From Paraburkholderia lycopersici (lineage in GTDB: Bacteria > Pseudomonadota > Gammaproteobacteria > Burkholderiales > Burkholderiaceae): DNA of 33,955 nt. Positions 6,415 through 14,549 of the stretch are shown piece after piece. A program made the position numbers and the translations under genes. Below the pieces are notes generated by a model that ran no database searches, was not told the origin of the DNA, and saw only the letters and a list, made by a program, of their open reading frames with translations. Position 1 is the first letter of the stretch. Each line of letters opens with the position of its first letter. The stretch is taken from positions 1 to 33,955 of the forward strand of contig NZ_FMYQ01000047.1 of the NCBI RefSeq assembly GCF_900096975.1, in the 5' to 3' direction.

Positions 6415-6508
6415 ACCGCAAAAATGTCCGAATAGAATTGTCCCTCTTGCATTCTGTAAGCCTTGTTACGCAAGGCTTACAGAGCGTAAACCGCAAAAAT
6501 GTCCGAAT
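6415..6508. repeat. Inverted-orientation iterons flanking a 12-bp hairpin
   Basis: ACCGCAAAAATGTCCGAAT occurs identically at 6415-6433 and 6490-6508, the inverse complement of the upstream iterons. Between them, CTGTAAGCCTTG (6454-6465) and CAAGGCTTACAG (6471-6482) form a perfect 12-bp stem with loop TTACG. No T tract follows, so it is not a classic terminator, though it could limit convergent transcription from rep and the portal gene. Rep bound here and upstream could pair by handcuffing to control copy number. Confidence 0.75.
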
Positions 6509-6530
6509 AGAATTCGGGCGCATTCATCAG

Positions 6531-7577
6531 TCAATTCGTCTGCACTGGCGCGACGCTGTACGGATTGAAGCGCACGACCTCATCGCCGATCCAGTCGTTG
6601 AGCTGCGTGAAGCGGCGTTGCAACGGCGCAATCTCATTGACGCCGAACACCTCGGCGGCCTTGTCGGCCGCGCCGAAACCGCCAGTATTGCTCGGCACGA
6701 TGCCCATGAGCTGCGGCGGGATGCGATGCGCGGCGAGCAAGTCGTCGCGCGTGACATTCTTGATGTTGAAAAACTCGTCTTTCGCCGTGACCTCGGAAAC
6801 CGGAATGAGCTGGATGCCGTCTTTCTTGCCGTTCGGCGCGTACATGAACAGATTGCGGAAATTCCCCGGCCCCTTGCTTCGCTTCAAGGCATCACGCATC
6901 GCGTCGACGTCGTCTTGATTCTGCGCGGCATCGGTCATGTACAGGATGAAGCCGGCATGTGATCCGTTCTCGTAGTACTTCCGCCGAAAGAGCGTCGCCG
7001 ACTCATTCAACCAGGCCGAGTTGAGCGCGCCGAGATATTCAGGCAAGCCATACACTTCCTGGTTAATGTCGGGCTCCATCAGGTGATGGATCGTGCCGGT
7101 CGCGAACGCGTGCGATTGCTGCCAGCCGTCGATCTGTACGAAATTCACCAGGTCGGTTTTGCGGCGCATGTACTTCGCCGGCGCGCGCTTGAGCGCGATC
7201 GGCTTGCCGAGCTGATTGTCGCGCCGTTCGAGATACGCGTTGCCGAACACCAGCTCGTCAAGCGCCCATTTGTCGAACTCCTCGCGCGTGAGCAACTTGT
7301 GCGGAATGAACGTCGACGAGAGCACGTTGCGCTTGAAATAAAGGGCGCTGCCGTGATGTACGCCAGCTCGAAACGACTTCGCCAGGCCCGACCATGAAAT
7401 CGGCGGCTCGAACCATTCGCCGGCCGCCCACGTTTCGACGTAGTCAAGAATCTCGGCGCGATCCATGACCGGAATCGGATCGCCAAACGAGAACACTTCA
7501 GTCCTGGTCGACGTCGACACAGACGGTGCGGCCGGCGCCGGCGTTGCGGCGTGCATGTAGCGCTTTCGCTTGCTCAC
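6531..7577 (-). CDS. Q: Portal protein (P2 gpQ-like)
   Basis: A 348-residue protein matching the PBSX/P2 portal family, close to the 344 residues of P2 gpQ. Recognisable stretches are GSALYFKRN, EEFDKWALDELVFGNAYLE, the conserved PDINQEVYGLPEYLGAL and the C-terminal DLLAAHRIPPQLMGI. Twelve copies form the ring through which DNA enters the capsid. The N-terminal 30 residues are Ala/Pro/Ser-rich. Its ATG overlaps the stop of the terminase gene (7574-7577, ATGA), so P and Q are translationally coupled in a leftward operon driven from the divergent late promoter region near 9400. The gene converges on rep; the inverted iterons lie in between. Confidence 0.95.
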   Translation of the reverse strand: MSKRKRYMHAATPAPAAPSVSTSTRTEVFSFGDPIPVMDRAEILDYVETWAAGEWFEPPISWSGLAKSFRAGVHHGSALYFKRNVLSSTFIPHKLLTREEFDKWALDELVFGNAYLERRDNQLGKPIALKRAPAKYMRRKTDLVNFVQIDGWQQSHAFATGTIHHLMEPDINQEVYGLPEYLGALNSAWLNESATLFRRKYYENGSHAGFILYMTDAAQNQDDVDAMRDALKRSKGPGNFRNLFMYAPNGKKDGIQLIPVSEVTAKDEFFNIKNVTRDDLLAAHRIPPQLMGIVPSNTGGFGAADKAAEVFGVNEIAPLQRRFTQLNDWIGDEVVRFNPYSVAPVQTN

Positions 7578-9355
7578 GTTGAAAACTCCATAAAGCCCGA
7601 ATTTTTGTTGGTCACACCCTCAAGCGGCTCGTTATCGAGCGCATGCAGACAAGCCCATGCCAAATCTGCATGGCCGGTTTCCTCGTTGCGGCTTGCCTCA
7701 TAGGTGACTTTCTTTCCGCTCGCCGTCATGGTCTTTCGGATCGCCATGAACGATTGAGCCAGGTCGGTCCAGCCGGCATCGAATTCGAGTCGGCCCTTGC
7801 CGATCACCGACAAGCCTTTCAGAACGAGTCGGCTTTTCACTTCCGGGCTGTAGTTGAGCGCGACCGCGAGCGGATAGAACTGTTTGACGAGCTGATAGAC
7901 GCCCTGGCCGATTCCGGTCGTGTCGATCGCCATATAGGCGACGTTGTATTGCTGCGTGATCGCGCGAATCGCCTCGGCCTGACCTTCGAAATCCATGCCG
8001 CGAAACTGTTGCTTGTGCAGTACGCGAAACTTGCCACCCGGCACGGCCGGCGGCGCCACGACAATCAGGCCGGCCGAGTCGCCAGAAAGCGCGGGATCGT
8101 AGCCGACCCATACCGGCCGGAAACCGAAAGGGCGGGGCGCGAGCGGCTTGAAATCGTCGGCCCACTCGACCCACGAATCGACCATGCCGCGCTGTAGATC
8201 GGCGAGCGGAAAGATCGACGCCGTGTCGTCGATAAACTGGCACATCAGGAGATTCGCGTAATCCTGTGCGCTGTATTCGAGACGCAGCTCGTCGATATCG
8301 AACAGGTCGCACCCGCCGGCTAAGGCATCCTCAACGGTGACGATCTGCCGCCATTGCCGATCCTCGCAAAGCCGGCCGCCGGCGAGCGCGCGGTGCGTAA
8401 CGTCCAAGTGCAGGTGATCGGCTTTCGCACGGCCGCGATTGAAGTGCTCGCCATTCCAGAACGTATAGGCCGGATGGCTGATAGCCGATGGCGTTGAGAA
8501 ATACGTCTTGCGCCATTTCTTGTGCATCGCCATGCCCGACGCGACCTTGTTGAGCTCGCGGAAACCGCCGGTCCAGAAGTACTCGTCGAAATAGAAGTTG
8601 CCGTGATACGACTGAGCGGTGCGCGCGTTCGTGCCGAGAAAGTAAAGAATCGCCTCATTCGCGAGCACGATCGGCTCGCCTGTGAGCTCGACGTCGGCGG
8701 CCTCGCGCGCGAACTGGCAAATGTACTGTCGAAAGACGTGCGCTTGCGCCTTGCTCGCCGAAAGGAAAATCTGATTGCGGCCGGTTGCGATCGCGTCGTC
8801 GAGTGCCTCGCGTGCGAAATACCACGTCGCGCCGATCTGCCGCGACTTGAGAATGTTGCGCGTGCGCTGATGACCTTGCCGATACCAGACCTTCTGATAG
8901 TCGAAAAGCGAATCGAGAAACGCCTCGCGAATCTTTTCGGCCTGTTCCTCGCTGATCGCGTTGCGCGGCGCTTTCTCTTTGCGTGGCGCTTTGTTGCGTG
9001 CCTCGATATTCGGGTTTAAGTCGCTCTCTTTCCCTGTTTCATCGTACTTGCGAACACGCGCCAGGCGTTCAACCTGACGCCCGAGCAAGTCAATCTCTTT
9101 GAAGTCGCGGCCGTCTTTCTCATCCTTCGCAATGAGCACCGCAAGGCGTGTTTCAAGAGACGACTCGATGCGCTCGATCGGCGTTGCCTTGTCCCACTCG
9201 TCGCGCTGCTTCCATGCCTCAACGGTCGCGCGCTTGAGCTCCATATGCCGCGCGATCGACGTGATGCGCCAACCCTGCCAGTAAAGCGCGCGCGCAATGC
9301 GTCGCGGATCGGCATTGGATTCGAGAACGGGTTTCACATCGGCGGTTTCGATCAT
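7574..9355 (-). CDS. P: Terminase large subunit, ATPase (P2 gpP-like)
   Basis: A 593-residue protein, against 590 for P2 gpP. An N-terminal helix-turn-helix (about 18-49, RRIARALYWQGWRITSIARH) precedes the ATPase core with KSRQIGATW at 170-178 as the family's Walker A variant and FYFDEYFW around 254-261 as Walker B. A C-terminal nuclease-type domain starts with VGYDPALSGD. It powers DNA packaging with gpM as partner. The frame extends to 9628, but 9355 (MIETADV) gives the family length and starts just before the HTH. The ribosome binding site there is weak, and a GTG at 9391 with AAAGG upstream is an alternative start. Confidence 0.94.
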   Translation of the reverse strand: MIETADVKPVLESNADPRRIARALYWQGWRITSIARHMELKRATVEAWKQRDEWDKATPIERIESSLETRLAVLIAKDEKDGRDFKEIDLLGRQVERLARVRKYDETGKESDLNPNIEARNKAPRKEKAPRNAISEEQAEKIREAFLDSLFDYQKVWYRQGHQRTRNILKSRQIGATWYFAREALDDAIATGRNQIFLSASKAQAHVFRQYICQFAREAADVELTGEPIVLANEAILYFLGTNARTAQSYHGNFYFDEYFWTGGFRELNKVASGMAMHKKWRKTYFSTPSAISHPAYTFWNGEHFNRGRAKADHLHLDVTHRALAGGRLCEDRQWRQIVTVEDALAGGCDLFDIDELRLEYSAQDYANLLMCQFIDDTASIFPLADLQRGMVDSWVEWADDFKPLAPRPFGFRPVWVGYDPALSGDSAGLIVVAPPAVPGGKFRVLHKQQFRGMDFEGQAEAIRAITQQYNVAYMAIDTTGIGQGVYQLVKQFYPLAVALNYSPEVKSRLVLKGLSVIGKGRLEFDAGWTDLAQSFMAIRKTMTASGKKVTYEASRNEETGHADLAWACLHALDNEPLEGVTNKNSGFMEFST

Positions 9356-9402
9356 GGCGGCAAGTTTCGCGTGTCGCGCGCGCGTAATCACGCCTAAGCC
9401 TT

Positions 9403-9421
9403 TGTCCCCAAAGCGAAAACA
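9403..9421. promoter_or_regulatory. Candidate Ogr activator site, divergent late promoter P/O
   Basis: TGTCCCCAAAGCGAAAACA has the TGT...ACA dyad typical of P2 late promoters. It shares TGTnCCCAAnGCGnnAACA with a second site before gene V (16003-16021). It sits between the divergent P-Q and O-N-M operons. Activator sites in P2 are centred near -55, which here would put a rightward start near 9467, just after GATATG (9459-9464). The spacing here is 13 bases between TGT and ACA, while P2 has 12. Confidence 0.5.
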
Positions 9422-9521
9422 ATCGTCTACCGTTGAGACAAGGCGCGCGCGATCGCAAGATATGGACTCGTGCTTAACCCCTTGTCGCCCCTTACCTCGC
9501 ACCTCTGTCGGAGAACTTACG

Positions 9522-10580
9522 ATGCACAAACGCAGGCTGTCGCTTATGTCTTTCGCCGTTGCGGCGATCGCGTTCGCTTTCACGATGGACGCACACGCGG
9601 CGCAGCTCGTCGCGAGCACCGTTCTCAATCACGCCGACCTGGTCGGCACGATCGCCGAGCACGGCGCCGGCATCGGCGCGCTCGGCCTGGCCGGCATGGC
9701 GATCGGCTCTGTCAAGCCGGTAGAAACGAAGCTCGCCGCGACGAAGATGTTCCGCATCGCCGTCGAAGGTGCGACGAGCGACGGCCGGTCTATCTCGCGT
9801 GAATGGCTCACGCAGATGGCAAAGAACTACTCTCCCGAGCTGTACGGCGCGCGTGTGAATCTCGAACACATTCGCGGCATCGTGCCCGATGGCCCGTTCA
9901 AGGCATACGGCGACGTGCTCGCGCTCGAAACGCGCGATGAAACCGGCCCGCTTGCCGGCAAGCTCGGTCTGTATGCGTCGATCGCACCGACGCCCGAGCT
10001 CGTCGCGATGACGAAGGCCAAGCAAAAGATTTACACGTCGTGCGAAGTCGACCCGTCTTTCGCGGACACGAAACAGGCCTATCTGATCGGCCTGGCCGTG
10101 ACGGATAGCCCCGCGAGCCTCGGCACCGAGATTCTTTCGTTCGCCGCTCAAAACCCGAATGCGAACCCGTTCGCCTCGCGCAAGGTATCGCCGAACAACC
10201 TGTTCACGGCGGCCGACGAGACGGTGATTGAATTCACCCCGGAAAAGGAGCCCGAAACGCCGTCGCTGTTCACCCGCGTCGCCGAGCTGCTCGGCCGCGT
10301 GAAGAAGCAAGGCGCGACCGATGACGCCCGCTTTGCCGACGTCACGCAAGCCGTCGAATCGCTCGCCACGCACGGCGCAACCCAGGCCGAAGCCCTCACC
10401 GCGAGCACCTCACGCGTCGCCGCACTCGAAACGCAAGTCGCCGAGCTGTCGGCCGCTGCCGAGCGCGATCGCAAAGCGTTCGCCGATCTGCAAACGCAGC
10501 TCTCGAACACCGGCAACGGTCAACCGGTTCGCCCGGTCGCGCAGGGCGGCGGCGCTGGCGTGATCGAAACCGACTGCTAA
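9522..10580 (+). CDS. O: Capsid scaffold and maturation protease (P2 gpO-like) with N-terminal extension
   Basis: A 352-residue protein. From about residue 76 (MFRIAVEGATSDGRSISREW) it follows P2 gpO (284 residues), which scaffolds the procapsid and cleaves itself, capsid and portal. Asp87 (TSDGR) and His116 (LEHIRG) keep the 29-residue spacing of the P2 pair Asp19/His48; the likely nucleophile is Ser173 in YTSCEV. The C-terminal part contains a coiled-coil-like scaffold region (about 275-335). Odd: residues 1-26 look like a signal peptide (basic start, FAVAAIAFAF, then DAHA) and 27-75 have no P2 counterpart. GGAG before the ATG at 9522 supports this start; ATGs at 9696 and 9747 would give the normal length. 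Confidence 0.9.
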   Translation: MHKRRLSLMSFAVAAIAFAFTMDAHAAQLVASTVLNHADLVGTIAEHGAGIGALGLAGMAIGSVKPVETKLAATKMFRIAVEGATSDGRSISREWLTQMAKNYSPELYGARVNLEHIRGIVPDGPFKAYGDVLALETRDETGPLAGKLGLYASIAPTPELVAMTKAKQKIYTSCEVDPSFADTKQAYLIGLAVTDSPASLGTEILSFAAQNPNANPFASRKVSPNNLFTAADETVIEFTPEKEPETPSLFTRVAELLGRVKKQGATDDARFADVTQAVESLATHGATQAEALTASTSRVAALETQVAELSAAAERDRKAFADLQTQLSNTGNGQPVRPVAQGGGAGVIETDC

Positions 10581-10620
10581 AGCCCCCGGCCTCTCTTTCG
10601 ACTTTTCGGAGCCTCATACA

Positions 10621-11625
10621 ATGCAGAACAAAACCCGCGTTGCGTTTAACGCCTACCTGGCCGCGATCGCGAAGCTCAACAGCGTTCCCCTGGCGACGGA
10701 GAAATTCACCGTCGACCCGAGCGTGCAACAAAAGCTTGAAACCAAGATTCAGGAATCGAGCACGTTTCTCAGCAAGATCAATGTGATCGGCGTGACCGAG
10801 CAACAGGGCGAAAAGCTCGGCCTCGGCGTCGGCGGCTCGATCGCGAGCACGACCGACACCACGGCGACGGCCCGCACGACGGCCGACGTGCTGTCGCTCG
10901 ATAGCCAGAAGTACAACGCGACGCAAACGAATTTCGACTCGCACGTTCGCTATGCGACGCTCGACGCCTGGGCGAAATTCCCCGACTTTCAGACGCGTTT
11001 GCGCGATGCGATCGTGCAACGCATGGCGCTCGATCGCATCACGATCGGTTTCAACGGCACGTCGCGTGCGGCAACCTCGGATCGCGCAACGAATCCGCTG
11101 CTGCAGGACGTCAACCTGGGCTGGCTGCAGCACATGCGCGCCGAAGCTGCTGCGCGCGTGATGACGGGCGGCGCAACGGCCGGTCACGTCAAGATCGGCG
11201 CGACGGGCGACTATGCGAATCTCGACGCCCTGGTGTACGACGCAGTCAACAGCCTGATCGAACCCTGGTATCGAGAAGACACGCAGCTCGTCGCGGTCTG
11301 CGGCCGTTCGCTGATGCACGACAAGTATTTCCCGATTCTGAATCAGGACAACAAGCCGACCGAACAGGCGGCGGCCGACATGATCGTGAGTCAGAAGCGC
11401 ATCGGCGGCTTGCCGGCTGTCACCGTGCCTTACTTCCCGGCCGACAAGCTGCTCGTCACGCGCCTGGACAACCTGTCGATTTACTACCAGGACGGCTCGC
11501 GTCGCCGCACGATCGTCGACAACGCGTCGCGCGATCGCATCGAGAATTTCGAATCGAGCAATGAGGCGTATGTCGTCGAAGACTTCGGCGCCGCTTGCCT
11601 GATCGAAAACATCGAACAGGTGTAA
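10621..11625 (+). CDS. N: Major capsid protein (P2 gpN-like)
   Basis: A 334-residue protein with the P2 gpN pattern throughout: FNAYLAAIAKLN at the start, KFTVDPSVQQKLE, QESSTFLSKIN, and GSIASTTDT near residue 80. P2 gpN is 357 residues, has the HK97 fold and is trimmed by gpO within the first ~31 residues; the equivalent region here ends near KFTVDPS. The gene is preceded by CGGAG and lies 40 bp after O. It is the building block of the icosahedral head. Confidence 0.96.
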   Translation: MQNKTRVAFNAYLAAIAKLNSVPLATEKFTVDPSVQQKLETKIQESSTFLSKINVIGVTEQQGEKLGLGVGGSIASTTDTTATARTTADVLSLDSQKYNATQTNFDSHVRYATLDAWAKFPDFQTRLRDAIVQRMALDRITIGFNGTSRAATSDRATNPLLQDVNLGWLQHMRAEAAARVMTGGATAGHVKIGATGDYANLDALVYDAVNSLIEPWYREDTQLVAVCGRSLMHDKYFPILNQDNKPTEQAAADMIVSQKRIGGLPAVTVPYFPADKLLVTRLDNLSIYYQDGSRRRTIVDNASRDRIENFESSNEAYVVEDFGAACLIENIEQV

Positions 11626-11627
11626 CG

Positions 11628-12308
11628 ATGCGAAGCCCTGCCCAACGCCACTATCACCGCGTCATGGCCGAAAAGGCTGCGGCTTCGGCCGCGCCTGGCG
11701 AATCCCTCGCCGGCGCGAGCGCTTACGAGCTGATGCTTGCGAAGCTCGCGATCGACAAGAAACGTTTGAAGTCGATCGCGTCGATTCAGAAAAAGATCGA
11801 CGTGAAGCGCGCCGAGCTGCTGCCCGAGTATGTCGACTATGTCGCGGGCGCACTGGCGGGCGGGCGGGGCGCGCAAGACGACGTCTTGACGACCATTCTC
11901 GTTTGGCGAATCGACGCGGGCGACTATGCCGGCGCGCTCGATATCGCGCGGTATGCGCTCAAGCACCGCATGACGATGCCCGACCAGTACGACCGGCCGC
12001 TCGCGACCGCGATCGCCGAAGAATTCGCCGAAGCCGCAATTGCTGCGTTCAAGCGTCGCGAGACGTTCGACCGCGCGCAGCTCGAAGAAGTCGCGCAGCT
12101 CACCGCGTCGGCCGACATGCACGACCAGGTGCGCGCGAAGCTGCACAAGGCGGCCGGCTATGCCGCCGAGATTGCCGGCGACAACACGGCAGCATTCGAA
12201 CACCTATGCCGCGCGCTCGCACTCGATTCGCGCGCCGGCGTAAAGCAGGACATTGCGCGGCTTGAGAAAGCCCGCGATGCGGCCGGCGGCGACGCCGGCC
12301 GCAAGTAA
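11628..12308 (+). CDS. M: Terminase small subunit/endonuclease (P2 gpM-like)
   Basis: A 226-residue protein (P2 gpM is 247). It starts MRSPAQRHYHRVMAEKA, a conserved opening, and continues with a basic helical region (AIDKKRLKSIASIQKK) and DDVLTTILVWRIDAGDYAGAL, typical of the family. P2 gpM cuts at cos together with gpP. The ATG at 11628 follows the capsid stop by two bases with AGGTG as ribosome binding site. The Ala/Arg-rich C-terminus, ending GGDAGRK, is less conserved. Confidence 0.93.
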   Translation: MRSPAQRHYHRVMAEKAAASAAPGESLAGASAYELMLAKLAIDKKRLKSIASIQKKIDVKRAELLPEYVDYVAGALAGGRGAQDDVLTTILVWRIDAGDYAGALDIARYALKHRMTMPDQYDRPLATAIAEEFAEAAIAAFKRRETFDRAQLEEVAQLTASADMHDQVRAKLHKAAGYAAEIAGDNTAAFEHLCRALALDSRAGVKQDIARLEKARDAAGGDAGRK

Positions 12309-12407
12309 AGAGCCCCCCCGGCTGGGCGGCGCCGGCTGACGAACGCAACACCTGATCGGTACGCGTTCCGACGCCGGCCCACCGCCCACTATTTCCGAGC
12401 TGAAACC

Positions 12408-12899
12408 ATGACGAGTTTTAACGCGATCTCTGCACCAAGCATCACGCCCGAGCCCCCCCCGGCTCCGACCGATCTGATCGTTGAAAACATCGCCTGGTTT
12501 CCCTCTATCGACCTCGGCCGCATGCGCGAAGACGTGCGGCTCGATGGCACCGTGACGCATGCGCGGCTGCGTGAGGCTGTGATCGCCGCGATCGACGACG
12601 TGAATCGCGAGCTCGCGAGCTGGCGAGCGACGCAGGAAGCGGCCGGCGCCGCGCAGCTCGCCGACGTGCCGGCCGATTCGATCGGCGGCGAAAGCGTGCA
12701 GCTCTCCCGCTATCGCCGCGCTGTCTATTTCCTCGCGCGTGCCGACCTGACCGAGAAGTACCGCGATTTCGATAGTACGAAATCGGGCGCGGCCGACGCT
12801 GACGAGCGCATGACGACGATCGACGCCGACCGGCGCAACGCGCGCAACGCGATCAACGACATGCGCGGCCTCGCGCGTACCACGATCGAGCTGATCTGA
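12408..12899 (+). CDS. L: Head completion/stabilization protein (P2 gpL-like)
   Basis: A 163-residue protein, like the 169 of P2 gpL. Characteristic parts are FPSIDLGRMREDVRLDGTVT, REAVIAAIDDVNREL, and the tyrosine-rich SRYRRAVYFLARADLTEKYRDFDST. gpL joins the portal vertex after packaging and closes the head. The start is separated from M by a 99-bp gap that contains a GC-rich stretch (12312-12331) but no clear promoter. The final TGA overlaps the next ATG (12897-12901). Confidence 0.94.
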   Translation: MTSFNAISAPSITPEPPPAPTDLIVENIAWFPSIDLGRMREDVRLDGTVTHARLREAVIAAIDDVNRELASWRATQEAAGAAQLADVPADSIGGESVQLSRYRRAVYFLARADLTEKYRDFDSTKSGAADADERMTTIDADRRNARNAINDMRGLARTTIELI

Positions 12900-13108
12900 T
12901 GGCGCGCATCTACTCTCAGCAAGGCGACACCGTCGACGCGATCTGTTTTCGCTTCTATGGCTACACGGCCGGCGCGGTCGAAGCGACGCTGGAAACGAAT
13001 CCCGGCCTCGCCGATTACGGCCCTGTGCTGCCGATCGGCACGCCCGTTGACATGCCCGACCTCACGAACGAGCAACCGACTACCCCCCTCGTCAACCTGT
13101 GGGACTAA
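12899..13108 (+). CDS. X: Tail protein X (P2 gpX-like)
   Basis: A 69-residue protein (P2 gpX is 67). The pattern QGDTVDAICFRFYG, ETNPGLADYGPVLPIGTPVDMPD and the terminal VNLWD is the small LysM-like fold of tail protein X, needed for tail assembly and placed at the baseplate side. Its ATG overlaps the stop of L by one base, indicating coupled translation. Confidence 0.95.
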   Translation: MARIYSQQGDTVDAICFRFYGYTAGAVEATLETNPGLADYGPVLPIGTPVDMPDLTNEQPTTPLVNLWD

Positions 13109-13124
13109 CCAGGAGTCGCCGACT

Positions 13125-13466
13125 ATGGCCGAACCTAGTAGCACCGCGCTCGCCGCTGTATCGGCCGGCATTGGCTTCGCAAGCCTGTTTCCTGGCATCG
13201 ACGGCAATGCGCTGATCGGCGCATTTACGGGCGCCGCGCTCGTCGTCGTCACGTCGAAAGACCTGTCGATCGGCAAGCGATTCGCGTATCTCGTGATTTC
13301 CCTGATCGTCGGCTATCTGGCCGCACCCGACGTGGTGAGTCATACGCCGATCACGAGCACCGGCGTCGCTGCGTTCTTTGCTGCAGCGCTCGCGATCACC
13401 GTGACGCTGCAACTGATCGAGCGCGTCAAGTCTTTCGACCTGCTGTCGCTTTTCAGGAAGGGTTGA
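13125..13466 (+). CDS. Membrane protein of the lysis cassette, holin or antiholin candidate
   Basis: A 113-residue protein with three hydrophobic segments, roughly 7-24, 30-62 and 77-96, ending in a short basic tail (LLSLFRKG). AGGAG precedes the ATG at 13125. In P2-like phages of this group a membrane protein of this size sits between X and the holin. Small size, three predicted membrane segments and position before the endolysin fit a holin or antiholin, but there is no diagnostic motif. Confidence 0.7.
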   Translation: MAEPSSTALAAVSAGIGFASLFPGIDGNALIGAFTGAALVVVTSKDLSIGKRFAYLVISLIVGYLAAPDVVSHTPITSTGVAAFFAAALAITVTLQLIERVKSFDLLSLFRKG

Positions 13467-13469
13467 CCC

Positions 13470-13742
13470 ATGCACACCCCTTTCGCCCTGATCGCCCTGA
13501 TTGCGTACAGCGTCGCGGCGCTGCGCATCCTCGCGTATCGTCGCGACGGCGCGCGGCACCGGCATCACGTTTCATGGTTCGCCTGGCTGCTGCTCGTCGC
13601 GCTCGGCGGCTCGGCGATCGAGCTCGTGATCAACGCGAAAGCTGTCGGACTGTTCGAAGCTGCACGAGCTGCCCTTTTTGCCGTGCTCGTGTTCGGCTCG
13701 CGCGGTAACGTCGCGCGGCTGCTGCGGCCTCACCTGGAGTAA
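13470..13742 (+). CDS. Putative 3-TM phage holin
   Basis: A 90-residue protein with hydrophobic segments near 4-19, 35-53 and 62-75 and a basic loop RRDGARHRHH between the first two. It resembles the three-transmembrane phage holin group (Phage_holin_3) found beside muramidase genes. It begins three bases after the previous stop and ends six bases before the endolysin start. Together with the upstream membrane protein it would control membrane permeabilization at lysis time. Confidence 0.75.
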   Translation: MHTPFALIALIAYSVAALRILAYRRDGARHRHHVSWFAWLLLVALGGSAIELVINAKAVGLFEAARAALFAVLVFGSRGNVARLLRPHLE

Positions 13743-13748
13743 GTAACG

Positions 13749-14549
13749 ATGATCCTGAGACACGGTGACGTCGGCGATGACGTCGTGTTACTGCAAAAAC
13801 GCCTCACGCGCGCCGGCTTTTCCGTCGACGTGACCCATGTATTCGACGACGCAACCGAAGCCGCTGTGATGGCCCTACAGCGTGCGCGCGGGCTGGTTGT
13901 CGACGGCATTGCCGGCCCGAAAACGCTGATCGCATTGCCAGGCGTCGCGCTCGGCGTGCATCTCACCGATGCCGAGCTCGTGAAGTCGGCCGCGACGCTC
14001 GGCGTGCCGGTTCCGGCGATCCGCGCGGTCAACGAAGTCGAATCGCGCGGACAAGGGTTCATGACGGACGGTCGACCGGTCATTCTGTTCGAGCGGCATG
14101 TGTTCTATGCCGGCCTCAAATCGCGCGGCATCGACGCCGACGCGCTCGCGGCGAAATATCCGAACATCGTTTCGGCGACGCGCGGCGGGTATATGGGCGG
14201 CGCTGCGGAATTCGACCGGCTCGCCGCGGCCGTTCGCATCCACCCGGACGCGGCCCGCGAGTCGGCGTCATGGGGCGCGTTTCAAATCATGGGGTATCAC
14301 TGGAAGAAACTCGCCTATTCGAGCATCGACGACTATGTGTCGTGCATGTATCGGTCGGAGGTCGACCAGCTCGACGCGTTCGTGCGCTTTGTCGCGGCCG
14401 ATGCCGGCTTGCTCGTGGCGCTGAAGGGTCAGGCCTGGGCAGACTTCGCCAGGCGCTACAACGGCCCGGATTTCGCGCGCAATCTGTACGACGCGAAGCT
14501 CGCCCAGGCGTTCGAGCGTTACGCGCGGCTCGAAAAGGCGGCGGCATGA
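13749..14549 (+). CDS. Endolysin: N-acetylmuramidase with peptidoglycan-binding domain
   Basis: A 266-residue enzyme. Residues about 4-62 form a PG_binding_1 domain (GDVGDDVVLLQKRL, FDDATEAAVMALQ, VDGIAGPKTL). Residues about 75-262 match the DUF3380-type N-acetylmuramidase domain, with NEVESRGQGF (Glu96 or Glu98 as likely catalytic acid) and WGAFQIMGYHW. It should cleave the glycan backbone. No signal peptide is visible, so release by holin is expected. P2's own lysozyme is a different, shorter type without the binding domain. The stop overlaps the start of Rz. Confidence 0.92.
   Translation: MILRHGDVGDDVVLLQKRLTRAGFSVDVTHVFDDATEAAVMALQRARGLVVDGIAGPKTLIALPGVALGVHLTDAELVKSAATLGVPVPAIRAVNEVESRGQGFMTDGRPVILFERHVFYAGLKSRGIDADALAAKYPNIVSATRGGYMGGAAEFDRLAAAVRIHPDAARESASWGAFQIMGYHWKKLAYSSIDDYVSCMYRSEVDQLDAFVRFVAADAGLLVALKGQAWADFARRYNGPDFARNLYDAKLAQAFERYARLEKAAA

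Noticed and set aside
6454..6482. Hairpin considered as a protelomerase site as in linear phage-plasmids
   Set aside because: The palindrome is much shorter than known telomere resolution sites, and no protelomerase gene is present. The window also closes as a circle.
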